Positions 24,859 through 37,699 are shown, counted from the stretch's first letter. The stretch: 64,000 nt of DNA from Dermacentor variabilis (GCF_050947875.1 NC_134570.1:101288122-101352121); one strand, 5' to 3'. Numbers and translations are program-made. The notes: generated from the sequence alone by a model not told the origin.

Positions 24859-27640
24859 TATGATGCCTCACAGTCAATATACACCTCGCAACCGCAGCTT
24901 AATAGCTCGACAGAGGTATTTACATGCGAAGGAAATATCGCACCAACATGAGAATTCGCAAAGCCATGTTACCAATTTCGAACCCACATCATCGTCGTTC
25001 TACTACAGTTGTGAAAAATTCCACCCAAGTGAGCCAATGTGGCCATGGCAGTAATCGTTCGCGGAAATGTTCTCGCTTTACGGATGTCGAGATATGGTTT
25101 TCTCTATTGCGTTGGCAGTGTTACCTTGAGTGTACTGCGTGTTCTATAGGCCGGTTTTGCGTTAAGGAAATCCGAAAAAGAGCGCTGAGAAATCACGGCG
25201 CTCCTGTCCAATCATTCTCATTCAAAAAAGCCGTGCACGTCTATACACTTACCCCTCGCAAGTTTACCACTATCTGCTATAGGCGATGAGTTCAGTTTCG
25301 AGGATATCCGCTGTGTCCAGTTCCACGGCGAGTGGTGCAGCCACCGTGGCTTCACTGTATCGGGCTGAATACTATCGCTCTGCTTTTCCATGCTAGCTAA
25401 AATGAAGGGGAATGCTCATCGACCATACATATGTAAAAATCACTGGCAGATAGGCATCTACGATGCGAGAAACGCCCGTGATTACGTTTATCTTTTGCCC
25501 GCTTACGTATCTGACGTTGTCCAAAGTAGAAAAATTTATTCATCAAGCCACATTGCTTCTATGGTACCGCGAATTTGTCCCCGTGCCTAATTATCCTTGG
25601 TAGCAAAGCTGGCGGGCAATTTGCATGTAGAGAGTAAACTATGTCTACTAGGAGAGCTACAGAACATGATCAAGCGTATGGAAGCGAAAAAGTGAAGCAT
25701 TCGTCAGTGGCATAATCGTCACTGTGGTGACAGGTACGAACTCAGTGGGAAAAGAAATCTCCCCTGAAAAAAATGTGGCAGATGAAATGCTCATTATATA
25801 ATGAAATAATGCAACACGAAAGCGTACACAATACCATAAGCTGTTTTCACATATTTCGTCAATCAGGATTATCACAGTTTAAGAAATAAACGTCAAAATG
25901 CCGTCCTTTAGTGTCGCTTTTGCATGCAGCGTGCTCTTCCGGATAAAGTGGCGAATAACGCAATGGCTTTTACCAAAATATGCGACCATAGTTTTTAAGA
26001 AAAACAAAACAGATGTGTGTGTAGGAAAGAATCCCATGTAGGGTATGGCCGGCTACTTCTCGCGAAGCCAAAGAATACATGTCAATGATAAACACGCCTA
26101 GGCGTAAAAATGAAACATATTAGCACACCTACACGTAGTCGCCACAAAGTCGGAATTAGGGACTTGTACATTGCTACACATACAACTCACACTTGATATT
26201 AAGCTATTAGCCTGCTAAAAGCTGATCTACTAATATTATTAAGGGAAACTGAAAGTGAGCCACTAATATTCCACGTTGAGTTCTAACAGGGACGGTCTCT
26301 GATACATAGTACATTTCACTTACTGTATACAGTATCGGTGGTTTGCCTGGTCTTACTATAGAAAGGGAACAGTTTTTCGTGAAATTATGTTTTTGATTAA
26401 TTATTTCATTGTTATGGTCCCGGTGGCCTCCTTATTCTAGCCTTTTGCGTAAGAAATATAAGAAGCGTTGGAAGAACAGAGCTCATGATGCTTACCAGGT
26501 GTTTTGCAATTCGTGACAGCCTTGGAAATTGTCCAGCCTACCGCTAAGAAAATAACTACGGACTCAAGTGGCCGAACGTATCCGGAACCGTAAGGAAGAC
26601 GTCCTTGCGACGTGACACCCCTTCATGTCGAGTATATAAAGTTAACATAATAAATATTATTGTCGTCTTTTAACACTACGTGCGAACCTACGAAAAAGGC
26701 AACGTAAGCTTACTTAGACCAATGGAAAAACATGACTACGCTTTGCTTGGAGCAGACGACTATCCGGAAGAATTTGCTGACATTCTGCTCCGCCGCCTTT
26801 TCATCTGGACGTTTAGGTTGCCAGCATTGTTTTTGATTTCACTGCTGTTTTCGCAAAGCTGTCTCTTTGGAAGGTTTCGTCATAAGTGGAACAAGGCATA
26901 AGGCGTTCGCTGTCTGCTTAGCTATCTATTTCACCATCTGCTGCGGTTATTCGAACCCAATCACTCTAACGATGCTACGCTCTGTTACTTGTGAGTGAGT
27001 TTTAAAATTAGAATATAATAGACAGATCGAGCGCAGGAGCTAGCAATATTTTATATACGAACTTTCTTTTCCTCCCTCAAAATATTGCGATTCGCATGGG
27101 TCATTTACGTGGTACACTGCTTGCGTTATGTCAGCTGCAACGTTCAAAAGAAGCTACGCAAAGAATCAGCCTTTGAAAGCATTCCTGCAAGACGTTTAAG
27201 CTAATTTCCCAGATTTGTCTGTGCAATCTTTTGTCAAGTGTAGGGCTTGAAGCTATTGAGCCTGTGCATTTTTTTTTACTTTCAATATTACCTCGAAAGG
27301 AAGCTGCGAAATTTTATCACAAGAAACAAATTCCACTATCCAGCAATACATTTTATAGCATTCGTTTTCATTTGTTCCGTAGATTACTTCTTTATAACAG
27401 GTGCAAGTGAAAAGAAATGTAGTAATCGCGGAGTGTTACGTCCCTTGCAGCATTCATGGCTCTCTCGAGCTTCGATAAATATATTTGCCTGTACACACAC
27501 TTACTGCGGTGCACATCAATTGTAAATTATTATGGTCGCGCCAATAGTGATTTTCGAGATCAAATCAAATAGGAATTGGATAGTGCCAGAAGCGAATCGA
27601 ATCGAACATCGACTACTTTTGAAATAGTTTTCGAATAATG
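24859..27640. other. No gene seen
   Basis: AT-rich sequence. ORFs at 24924-25289 and 26680-26901 have no recognised motif. Confidence 0.4.
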
Positions 27641-27644
27641 ATCC

Positions 27645-27745
27645 CCCATGATGATAATGGTGAGCCCCCATTGGGCTCACCATGGCAACTCAGAACTCAT
27701 CATGGTGAGCCCCCATGGTGAATAATGAGCCCCGTCGTGGTGAGG
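27645..27745. repeat. Repeated ATGGTGAGCCC units with a perfect hairpin
   Basis: ATGGTGAGCCC (27657-27667) and GGGCTCACCAT (27673-27683) form an 11-bp stem with a 5-nt loop. CATGGTGAGCCCCCATGG follows at about 27701, and two shorter variants after that. Confidence 0.8.
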
Positions 27746-28885
27746 CCGAGAATATTTAGCATAATGTGCTCGTAATTAGCTGGAGCGTTGCAGAATCACC
27801 TACTATGCTACATCTCCGCATCACCGATGGCGGATCCTATCCTCTTTATCTCCGGCGCTAATACTAGAACAAACTCAGACGTTCCACGCCTTATGAACGG
27901 ACCGACCTGGCTGAGATGATTTACCACTACTTTGTCGGACCTGCATGTAAGTCCGAGGAGGTATTGAAGCATGATTGTGAAGGTAAGAACCAATACAACG
28001 TAACTACTGTTGGTAGTAGTAGTTAGTGCATTCATGAGCAAATAGCTGTGAAAAGTGCAATCCCAACGTCGGACACGTATGTTAACAAAACATAGACGAA
28101 GCGACTTCCAAACGCTTCGCGCTGCATCATTGCGTGTCGAATTAGCTTCGCACTGCATCATTGCGCGTCGTGTTTGTGTGATTTTTACGTCCAACAACGA
28201 ACTCACGCGAGGATTATCCAGCGCGCGCACCCTGTTTCTTCGTTTTTTTTTTTTTACTTGAAAAAGAAAACCTGGTCGCTTTACACTGAACAGCACGCAA
28301 ATACCCAACTTGTTCGGCTCCGCAAGCTTCTTCTTGCAGACGTGGCAAGAATCGAACTTCTTAGGTCTGGAATACCAACGTCGGTGCTTCTGATAGCAGC
28401 GTTAATACTTATTGCGTGTTAATGCTAGCCACATGCCGTGAAAACATCGCCTTGCGTCTTACATCGTCAATTCTAATCAGTTGCAGAAATAACTAGCACG
28501 CTGTGCAATAACTTCACCCAGCAGAATTATTTAGTAATGTCTCGTTTTCACGGAAGAGCAAAAAAAGAAAATACCAGCAGGCAAATTGACGAAAGCGCAT
28601 AAGTGCACACCAGTCATTTTCTAAGGAATTAGCTGGGAGATAAACGCACGTTGTCATCAGTGTCCACTTTATCTGACTACTTGCCGTAGCACCATAAACA
28701 AAGTGCAATTAAAGTTATGCATCCCTACAGAATTAGAAATTTCCAGCCCTTTCATTCCTGTAGAAGCAGGCGCTTATCTTGGAAGGTGCTTTCTTAAATT
28801 TCAGGCATGCACTTATGACGTATAAGGCAATAAATACATGCACCACTAACGATACACGCAAAACGCACACATTTTCTTCATTAAA
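27746..28885. other. No gene seen
   Basis: ORF 28308-27808 on the minus strand (166 codons) has no recognised domain and overlaps a smaller plus-strand ORF. Coding status is unsupported. Confidence 0.35.
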
Positions 28886-29061
28886 CGAGAAGAAAAGGGG
28901 TTAACCAAGGGGCCCGTATTTTATTAGTAATATCATCAGAAGCCAACAAACGCTGACACCGAGGACAACATAGGGGAAATTACTACAGTGCTTAATAAAT
29001 GAAATATGGAAACGATAATTTAATGCAAATGAAAAAGTAGATCGCACAACCTTCGCGAAAT
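28886..29061 (-). mobile_element. tRNA-derived SINE copy, minus arm of a palindrome
   Basis: In reverse it reads from GCGAAGGTTGTG through a body with GTTGTCCTCGGTGTCAGCGT and TTGGCTTCTGATGA to a GGGGCCCC..GGTTAACC end. The same body occurs at 29062-29216, 42216-42382 and 51950-52072. Confidence 0.72.
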
Positions 29062-29216
29062 GCGAAGGTTGTGGGATCGTTGCCAACCTGCGGCAAGTTG
29101 TTTTTTCATCCACTTTCATTTACATTAATTTATCGTTTCTAAATTTCATTTATTAAGCACTAGTAGTTTCGCCTATGTTGTCCCCGGTGTCAGTATTTGT
29201 TGGCTTATGACATTTT
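29062..29216 (+). mobile_element. tRNA-derived SINE copy, plus arm of a palindrome
   Basis: Starts inside the tRNA-like part (GCGAAGGTTGTGGGATCG), then CATCCACTTTCATTTAC, TTCATTTATTAAGCACTAG and the CTATGTTGTCC..GTGTCAG block. The join with the minus arm is a perfect 12-bp inverted repeat (29045-29056 and 29062-29073). Confidence 0.72.
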
Positions 29217-31599
29217 CTTTATTGTTAGACTTTTCAAACAGTTTCTTTACGTTTTCCATCCGTTTAGCCATTTGTGAATTTTTAAAATTTGTTTCTGAGT
29301 TACATGTTTCTTAAGTTACCTGCCTGCCGTTCTAGTTTACTTCTCTATGTTGAGGTTCAGGAATCTAAGGTTACTTCGCCTTGCGAAATATGAACTATCA
29401 GTGTACATCTCAAGTGAGTAATAACGTTTGCTTCGAAGCTCAAATTTCATTTTAATTGGTTTGAAGGTAAGGCATAAATACTATCCCGTCAATGTAAGCC
29501 AAACGCTCCTTGGTCAAGAACGAGCACATTGAGAGGACTTTTCTATAACTTGACATTTCACTCCTCATCCCATCTTGTAATACGGACGCGTTACGCTATG
29601 AACATTCAAAATTAGGAAGCGAGTTCAGCTTTCTCTACAGTCTGCAGCTCTGACTACAACATGTTTTCTGATCATATCTCGTCTGTATAAAAGTAATGTG
29701 GAAAACATTTGTTTTCCGCATACACGAGATCACCACCTTCGTTTTCTTACTCGCCGGGTCAGTAAAAACCACTGTGTGAGCTTACATTCTGTTGCTCATC
29801 TGCTGCTAGCCCTATATAGATACGTACGTTTTTCAACGTTGCGACACCTACGCTTACGAATTGGCTACTCAAACCACTAGAATAATCACCCGTAACTATA
29901 TTCTGTGCATTACCCGCTGTCGTACGGTTACAGATTCCCCTCCAGTCTTTCCAACTTATTTTTAGGTGTCGCCAGCAGCATAAGCTACAGATACGGATTT
30001 GATGCCACCAATCCATCCAACTTACTTCCACTAAAGTGTACAAAGGCATTCTTTCTTGTTTGTATAACTACTTTGACACTCCTGTTTTACGTCGTATTGT
30101 CAGAAAATGTCTGCTTTGTGATATATTTACTAGATCTGTAGCTCGTTCTTTCATATATGAAGGCCATCAGGCTAGCGCTATTTCTTCCATTTTTCTTTTT
30201 CCACAGCGCATACTTAAATCGTACTTAGCAAAAACATTCCTATCACACGACTTACTTATATTTCAAGTGAGACAAATATATCACGTAACTTCAGGCCACC
30301 AGCAGGTTTTGCTAATGTACGACAGAAGCAAAAGTGGAAAATGAAGCACAGGAACTTCATAGTTCAGTCAGCCAGAGCTACGTAGAAGGTAAACTTGTCC
30401 TAACGAAGGCGCGTCGGTTAGGGTAGAGACATCCCTAAGTATGCGATAAATGGAAAGGGCATCCACGCATGTTTTTGGTGAATCTTTTTTTTTGGATGCT
30501 TTCCACGAACAGGCATGCCCTGCAAATTCGCTAAATTTTACAGTGTTAACACATGCTCTGGATACGAAGCCCATAATTTTTACTAGTTAAAATCTCAAGG
30601 GTGTTGCCATTAGAAAAACTGCAGCAGAAGTTATGAAGCGCATTAGTGCAGTTTCTTGAAGATTTGCTCGGAATACGCAAATGTGCCTAGATCTTAATAA
30701 GGGTGCGACTGTGATCACGTCAAATCCTGGCTTTCTCAAAAGGCACTTTTCGTCATTTCCGTAGTTTTTTCGTAGTAGCAGTAGCAATAATGACAACTAA
30801 ATTTATAACTTTTATAGGAAAGGGGCGGCGGTGTAGGGCTGGGCAGGGGTCTATTCGAGGTAGTCCTCCGCCACCCTCTCAGCCCACCCAAAATGGACTC
30901 CTGAGCGTCGGGCTTGGAGCTGCGCAAAGCAAGCCCCCCTCTGATGCTGCGTAGTTCCTTTTGCTAACGTGTTCCCGCGACTCTTTCGCGCATTCGCGAT
31001 TAGCGTGTTAGTTATGTGCCACCAACAAAAGAATTCATTCGTAGTTCCAAAAAAATATTTGCGGTTCGGGAAGTGGTAAGCAACATATCTTTTTTTGTAT
31101 TATGTTGTGTTTCGCTATGTGACATTACGAGTGTTGTGACTTCATTCCTTCTCTATCCCGTGTTCAAGACTCGTACATCCTTCAGTGCACAGCTCTTGAT
31201 TTAAGAGGAGGAGCCGGTGCCGTCACAAGGCCCCAACATCACCACGAACGAATAATAAAGAGAGACACACAAGTACTCACATTATCATAAAAAATATGTT
31301 GGATACTTCATCAAACACCTTGTGGTCAAGAAATACGCATATCATGGACATCGAGTTGCACTCAGTGGAATGAGAAGCAAAATGAACGCGTACACCACGA
31401 ACGAACTTAAACTCTTCATGCGAGCACTCTCACAGCCTTTTGAAGCTTATGTAGCCGTCAGTTACTGGTACTATCACTTTGGTAAACGTCTTTGTTACCG
31501 CAGATAATTAGCAATGTTTAACCACCCGATGCTTAGTGAATGCACTTTAGCTTCCATAATTGGCATCTGAACGCGCTTGCCGCACTGTCCGTGAATATT
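29217..31599. other. No gene seen
   Basis: AT-rich. A GC-rich stretch at 30820-30960 may be the remnant of a repeat, but I could not assign it. Confidence 0.4.
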
Positions 31600-31870
31600 T
31601 GTTTCTCTCTAAAGCAAGCGGAAGAAGCCTGACTTGAAGTCTTGTGTGGTTCAAGGTTCTCGAATCTTCCATCACGCTGTTCAAATGAACTCAGAACGTG
31701 AGCTGTGTTTGATGCGCTAGTATTCACTCTAAACAGCATACACGCATGAAGTACACTAATGCTCACCGAGAATCTAATGGTGTTCTCACTGAAAAGGCGA
31801 ATGAAAACACAGAGTTGTAAAGCGTTGAAATGATGCAAAACTCCTAAAGAAAGAGAACAAATTAATTTTT
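31600..31870. repeat. Diverged duplicate block, copy 1
   Basis: Aligns by eye in the same orientation with 44000-44275. Shared stretches include TTCAAGGT.CTC, CTATTCAAA or CTGTTCAAA, CAGAACGTGA.CTGTGTT and GTTCTCACTGAA. Minus-strand ORFs in both read SFE, HVL and LFSEN-like words. Not recognised as a known element. Confidence 0.6.
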
Positions 31871-34059
31871 ATTAATAGGGTGAAAGACCGAATTGCTGTG
31901 CCGCACGGAGGCTTGAATTTTTTTCGCGGGTAACGCCTTCGCGAATATGTGGTAGCGCGCACATAATATTAGAAAATCTGCCTGTATTTTGATTCCGCCC
32001 TAATTGTGAGCTTCACATTATAATATTAAGTGATTGCGGGGTGAATATGACAACCAAAAATGAGGGGAATTCCGTACACTCGCACTGTGCTGTTGCAACG
32101 CCTGCTTCTTGACGAATCGAGGTCTACGCGATTTTCTTTCTCATTCTACAACTTCTGCATCACGCATGTGTAGGTTTTCAATTCCTATCTCTTGAACGTC
32201 ACTTGTACATTAACGCTTCAGATTCCTCAGCCGTGGATGTATCTATAACCCAACATTCGTTCACTGTTTGGCTCAATATATAGGTTAAAGGGGAAAGTCA
32301 GTGAATGTTATGTTAAAGAGAAACAGACCGTACGGACATGGCCGAAAGAAATCCGAAAGCAGCCTCATGGAATTGTGACCGGCCACCTCGCAATTTCGAC
32401 TCACTTATACTTTGTATTCTACAGTCGCACTTTTGTTCGCCCACAGGCAGAAAATATGCAGAATAATAACTCAACGACATTAATTCGCTCAAACAAACAT
32501 GTATAATAGCTTCAAATAGTGGCCTTGAACGCATTTTTTTACACCCTTGACACAAATATAACCAGCAGCATTTAAATTTCTGCGGCTTTACAAATGATTA
32601 CCGCAGAGGTGATGATATCCCTTATACTAATTTCCCCCGTGTTATAGCTTTCCTCAGAAGTTGGGCTTCACATTTTATGAGCTTCCTCGTTAGTTTTGTG
32701 AGTGTCGCTTCTTTGTCCCTGACCTTTCGTCCTGACGTGTAATTGTTAGCTGGGGAAGGGGGTTTGCGAATATCGAAGCATCTTATACGAATAGCGTATT
32801 ACAGTCTGAATATTCGTTTTTTTATCGGAAAGGAACTATTCCATGTCTTCGAATATCAGAAACTAAAGACGTATTTTGCAACAACAGACCGTCATAGTCT
32901 GATTACCGTTCCCCGTCTGGTCCAAAAGGTTTAGCAAGTTATCAGAAAGTAGTGCAAATTCTGTCATTAGTTTTGTGGCGGACGCCTGAATGGCAACCTG
33001 TGGTTTTTCTTGAAATCTGTCTTTCAGTGTTTTTGGCAGTCTAGTAGTGCCGAAGTTCCATATTTGAGAATGCAGCCAGTTACGATTTCCTTGCAAAGGG
33101 CCCTTGTAAGTTTGTCTACGACACGCGATCCCTCAGCAGATTTTTTTTTTTCGTTTTGCCAAAACTTCTATTTTTTTCGGCAGCCACTTGTTTAACATGT
33201 TTTGTAATTGCAAGCTTGTTTGCCAACAGGCTCCAGAGATCAAAGAAATTGTGAAAAAATTGTGATCTTAAGTGTAAACCTGATCATTTGTGCGCAATAC
33301 TTGGGTCTCTCTTTTTAATTTTTTTTTGCACCAGCTAGAACAGCCGCTGTACTTAATTACGCCGAAATAAGTATCCCTGCCATAGAAATATGCGTCTAAG
33401 TTACGCTTTCCGGTATTTGATTTTGTATTTGATACTTACTATTCTTGTTAGATTTGTATTTGAAAACGTTAATATTCGCCGCCCTCCAGTATTCGTTGCT
33501 TCACCCTTAATCGAACACGCCCTGACGCAAGTCAGTTTCTTTTACTTCTGGCCTACCGTGGCTTTTTTTCTGGCCCGCCACGTATGTATCCGTTTGCGGA
33601 TTTGGCGTCCTTGCTAACAGGAAGAAGCAATAGCAGTTCCCTTTCATGTTCACTCCCTGTAACAAATATGAAACGGCCATGTGTAGTCAACTAAGCGTGC
33701 ATGAACATTGCTAATGAAATCAATTGCTGCCCGGATGAGGACAACTCCCCTACTTTAAACGCCAGCTCCAGCGATATTCCTTGTTACATTATTGTAAATC
33801 ACTACATGCGATATCTACAAATAATGCTTAAGAATGTTATTGTTTTTTTTACATTCTCTCCAGAGCATTGGGTCTCATAACACTTTGCTGTATATTTTAT
33901 TTCGCGCGATGGTTACAGGCAGTGTTTACAGCATTGTCTACTGGATTTTTCTTCACCTGTGTATACGTTTCCGTTTAGAGCTTGTAGCTTTTTGCAGAAA
34001 CAAAATTGAATAGTGTTACTCTGTAATTATTAGAGATGATTATACGTGTATTTAGGCAT
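31871..34059. other. No gene seen
   Basis: AT-rich. The minus-strand ORF 33096-32863 looks protein-like in composition but has no motif I recognise. Confidence 0.4.
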
Positions 34060-34160
34060 GCTGCCTACAGGCAACATGCCTCAACATGAAATAAAAACAT
34101 GAAATAAAAACATGAAAATCAACATACAACAGGCAACATGCCTCAACATGAAAATAAAAG
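34060..34160 (+). repeat. Short local duplications
   Basis: CAGGCAACATGCCTCAACAT occurs twice (about 34071 and 34130). AACATGAAATAAAA is repeated between the copies. Confidence 0.8.
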
Positions 34161-34539
34161 TTTATTTGTCGCTAGCTCTCGCTCATGCACAGGATATAGA
34201 CCTATGCCTGATCTCCGGCCGTAGTGGTGACACACACGTGATGTAATTCAAATGGAACATGAACCTCCGGTATACATAAGACAAGATTTGTCCCTACAAA
34301 TTTCAAGGGAAGCAATTAGTGGCTTGGGGTGAAGTGCACTTCTAGTTTTCTACTGGTGCTTCCCCCCATTGCGAGAAAAAGTTCCGGCAAATCATTTTTA
34401 ATTTTGTCCGATTATGCTTATCATCGATGTGTTCTGCACATTTAATAGAACGCAAGCATTTTCGTGGTGCACATATGTGCCATAAATGAATGTATAAATA
34501 ATTAGTAGCTACAATGCTAGCAGTGCTAGCACTACACGG

Positions 34540-34855
34540 CTGGCACTAAGTACAAGGATCACGGCGAGACTACATGGGGAACACTTGGTGGTCAAGAGGC
34601 GCTATGGACGAGTCGGTTTATAACTAAACAACTCTAAAATGTTCGTTTCAGTGTGGAACTAATAAAATATAGAGTGCGACTGCACGTAGTCCTCATGGTA
34701 TCGTCGCAGGAATATCCTAACCAAAAGCGAGTCAGACCGTCAAGGTTAAAGCTGCTTTAGAATTGCAACTGAGGCAGATGAAGTACTTTGGTGCACGCGT
34801 TGCGCAGGTATGCAAAGAGAGCCGTTGCACAAGGAAGGCAGGTGGCCACAGAAAA
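34540..34855 (+). promoter_or_regulatory. Gene D upstream region shared with gene F
   Basis: Matches the region before gene F (58990-59310) by eye. Shared words include GATCACGGCG, CATGGGGA, GTGGTCAA, GAGTGC.ACTGC.CGTA, GTGCACGCGTT and TTGCACAAG. It marks an old duplication that included distal promoter sequence. Any control function is inferred. Confidence 0.55.
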
Positions 34856-34922
34856 AACACCGCTGGCTATTCTCCAGCTCACAGTATAAAAAGGCCCTGG
34901 CTGACTGCGACAATCATCCAGT
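34856..34922 (+). promoter_or_regulatory. Core promoter of gene D
   Basis: AACACCGCTGG (34856-34866), TATAAAAAGG from 34885 and initiator CCAGT (34918-34922) precede the ATG at 34956. Spacings are TATA to ATG 71 bp, TATA to initiator 33 bp, and upstream element to TATA 29 bp. Confidence 0.78.
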
Positions 34923-34955
34923 TGCTCCTGCCAACAGATTCGCCGTCCTACTATC

Positions 34956-36231
34956 ATGGTAAGATGACGGACTCCACCATCACAGAAAAAAATGTAATGT
35001 TTAAATATTGCTTTCAGTTTCGTGCCTGCATCCTCCTGGCCCTGGCTACCTGTGCCTTCGGCGTCTACTCCGGCTATCCGTATGGCTACTCTGCATCTAT
35101 TCCCGCCGCGTACGGGTCCTACCACGCCCCATATGGTTCTCTATCCTCATATGGCTATGGACTTGGACATGGTGCCCCCACCTATGGCTATGGTCTGGGA
35201 AGCTATGGCCTGAGCTATGGACAAGGTCTCGGTGGTCTCGGCTACTCTTCCCTTCTGCACAAGAAATGTAAGCGCAATCTATACTTTTATGCGCAAGGAG
35301 CTCTCCACATGATTCTAATTTTAATGATGCCGCACTCCGCTAGCGAAGGGTGCGTTTCGAACAAAACAGTGGAATGATAGAGCTCAGGATTTAACGAAGT
35401 TTTATAATTATTCTGTTTTATTGTAATAGAAATTATATGGACACTTCACGCGTATTCCCGCCGTAGACGTCACTGTCGGTTTCTCCGTATATTTAGGTGC
35501 GTGTATGCTATATCTGCTTAGCCATTCCTTATGTGCGGATTCTATTGCTACATTATTTGATGGTTATAGTTGCTTGTACTGGGTCTTACGTTGCTGACTA
35601 TATTATTCCCTTGAATTTTGATGATGGCAGCCCACAAACAAGTGCAGTGAAAAATAATATTCTCAGCGAATGACTTTCATATTACATTCTCTCGGACTTA
35701 CACGTATTCAAAGCCTAAAACAGCGTTCAAACGTCGAAATGATTGCATTTTACTGACCCGGCTCTTCACTGGCAGTGTTGCCGTGCCTGCGTGATGTCAT
35801 AGAAGGCCCTACACGAAGTGGTGAAGCTTTAAAAAGGTGACATATATATTGCCGGCCGCCCCGTATGTCACGACCACGTTAGAGGCATGTCCCGGGTATA
35901 GTTAGAACACCCTACGAGAAGTTCGAGCGCAACACTAAAGCTTCATATCACAGTCAGTGCACTGCTCAAGGAGCGAAATTTTGCATTCACCCCCCCCCTC
36001 CTCCTTCGAGGTGCTGCGATTCCCATTTGTACATCGCTTGTTTACTTAGTATGCATATGTTGTTGTAGCAGCTCGAACTTTGAGAAGGACATCATCGAAA
36101 GAAGTGGCTCCTAAAGCCATTTCTTGAAAATGGGGTCATTTTTCAGGAAAATAGTATGTGTGGCCTCTGCTCATATGTAAGTCCTCAAGCTCTTGTGCTT
36201 ACAGGTTTATTGCTTCTTCTCTCTTTCAGGA
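34956..36231 (+). CDS. Gene D: small secreted Gly/Tyr-rich protein
   Basis: Coding parts are ATG 34956-34958, exon 2 35018-35267 (250 nt) and the last two stop bases 36230-36231, giving T|GA; 84 residues. Intron 1 is only 59 bp (GTAAGATGACGG to TTTCAG) and intron 2 is 962 bp. A signal peptide (FRACILLALATCAFG after Met) is followed by VYSGYPYGYS, IPAAYGSYHAPYGSLSSYGYGLGHG, YGYGLGSYGLSYGQGLGGLGY and SSLLHKK. It has no acidic residue and no cysteine in the mature chain. The upstream 350 bp resemble those of gene F, which suggests D and F arose by duplication including the promoter. A continuous 204-codon ORF through the short intron is an artefact of that intron being open. Likely a secreted structural or cuticle-like protein; function unproven. 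Confidence 0.88.
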
Positions 36232-36310
36232 ACTACACTGAAGAACAATCTCCGGATTTCTGAACAAAGAAATGTCCGACATTCTGCAATAAAGATCAAA
36301 GCGTAAAAAC
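36230..36310 (+). terminator. 3' exon and poly(A) signal of gene D
   Basis: CTCTCTTTCAG precedes GAACTACACTG at 36230, so the exon 2 T plus GA makes TGA. AATAAA is at 36288-36293. Its sequence aligns by eye with exon 3 of F (shared AAATGTCC then AATAAA), which supports the splice model. Confidence 0.75.
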
Positions 36311-37320
36311 TTATTTCTTGCTTTTTTTTCATGCAACACCTAATTATATCAGGGAAATATGGAGAAAAGCACTTCCCGTGTTTCTTTACACTTCTGGCAA
36401 AACTTCCCGCTTTTTGGAAGGTGCAGAAATATATTTGCCCGAACACATAGTATTTAGTGCGACTCACATTGATAGTAAATTATGTACAGTCTGTATATTA
36501 AAATGTGTTCTATTGTTGTGCTGGCCAAATGTATTGCAGATGATTCAATATGCTAGAGCCTACTTACATGGCGTCTCCAGTAAATTTTCTCATTGACGCT
36601 TTACCGAAAAGCCCTGGTCGGTCTCTTTAGTGGATGCGTTTCTTTGAAACAACACATCTTAACATTTTGGAAGATTTGAGGAACACAAAAAAGAAGCCAC
36701 TTGCCCATCATATCTGCTATGACCTGATGCAAGAATTCCGAAATACTAGCAAGCCCACATGATTCAACGAGTGCGCTTTTCTTCGGTGAGGTTGAATATA
36801 GGCTAATTGCGCTTAGTGACATGATTACATGAGCACGGCTTCGGAAAGCAATAAGCAATTTTTGATGAGAATTTTTCATTTGTCTTTAATGCAGTTATTC
36901 ATTTAGACAAAACATTGTACAATGAATGCTGTCGTAGAATGTGCATCATCACTGTTTTCTCTGGAGGCCTGTTCTTTTTTTTCGCCATTAGTGGTAAGCA
37001 GACCATAAAGGTACGGTGACCCCGTTCAATTAAGTAAGGCCATTTCTCACTATCCTGTCGACCACTTAGGTAATATGGCCGCTATAGCAGGTTGACGAGG
37101 CCATGAAGCACACGCTCGAAGGAAGCTTTCTCTACGGCGAAGTCCGCTATCTACAGTGCGGATACTACGCTCACGGGTAAACTGCAGTAAAAGATGTAGA
37201 CGCGATGTCAGACACGTTTACTACCGAAAACAATCACGGCCACGGTAGCCACAATTTGATGGGATGAAATGTGAAATTCTTGCGTTTTGCAGCGGAGTTG
37301 TCTTAGGCTACTTTTCAGCG
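36311..37320. other. No gene seen
   Basis: AT-rich sequence downstream of gene D without motifs. Confidence 0.45.
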
Positions 37321-37360
37321 TTTCGGGATGTGCGTGTGCAAAAGCTGTCATCATGTGGGC

Positions 37361-37446
37361 CACGTTTACAGGGGTATGAGTCATTGCTTAAGGAGGTACG
37401 AGCCACGTTTACAGGGGTATGAGTCATTGCTTAAGGAGGTACGAGC
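37361..37446 (+). repeat. 43-bp perfect tandem duplication
   Basis: A unit starting CACGTTTACAGGGGTATGAG and ending GGTACGAGC is present twice, at 37361-37403 and 37404-37446, with no differences seen. Confidence 0.95.
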
Positions 37447-37699
37447 CTGTAGCAGGTTTGACTTTATAGGCGAACGACGTACAGATCACGTGCAAGCACT
37501 ACGACCCGTTCGGTGGTCTGGACATCATAATGTGCGGCCATCTGCCACAAGTGTCTCCGGTTCGCGCTAACGAGGTATTTAGGCATGCTCGCCGTCACAG
37601 CAAGGTGTTCAGCCCGGAGGTGAAGCTGCATCATCTCTCCTACGCCTGGCTGTGACATGTTGTGGGTCAATAGGGCGTCGCGTTCTCGGCGATCCAGAC

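Noticed and set aside
27808..28308. 166-codon minus-strand ORF
   Set aside because: Long for this window but no recognisable domain, and interrupted by low-complexity Lys/Arg; insufficient support.
32863..33096. Minus-strand ORF with protein-like composition
   Set aside because: No domain recognised, no clear splice sites or promoter; could be a repeat or chance.
34763..35377. Single 204-codon ORF as an unspliced gene D
   Set aside because: It reads through the TATA box, the ATG and a 59-bp intron with good splice signals, and past the split stop. Five paralogs support the spliced model.
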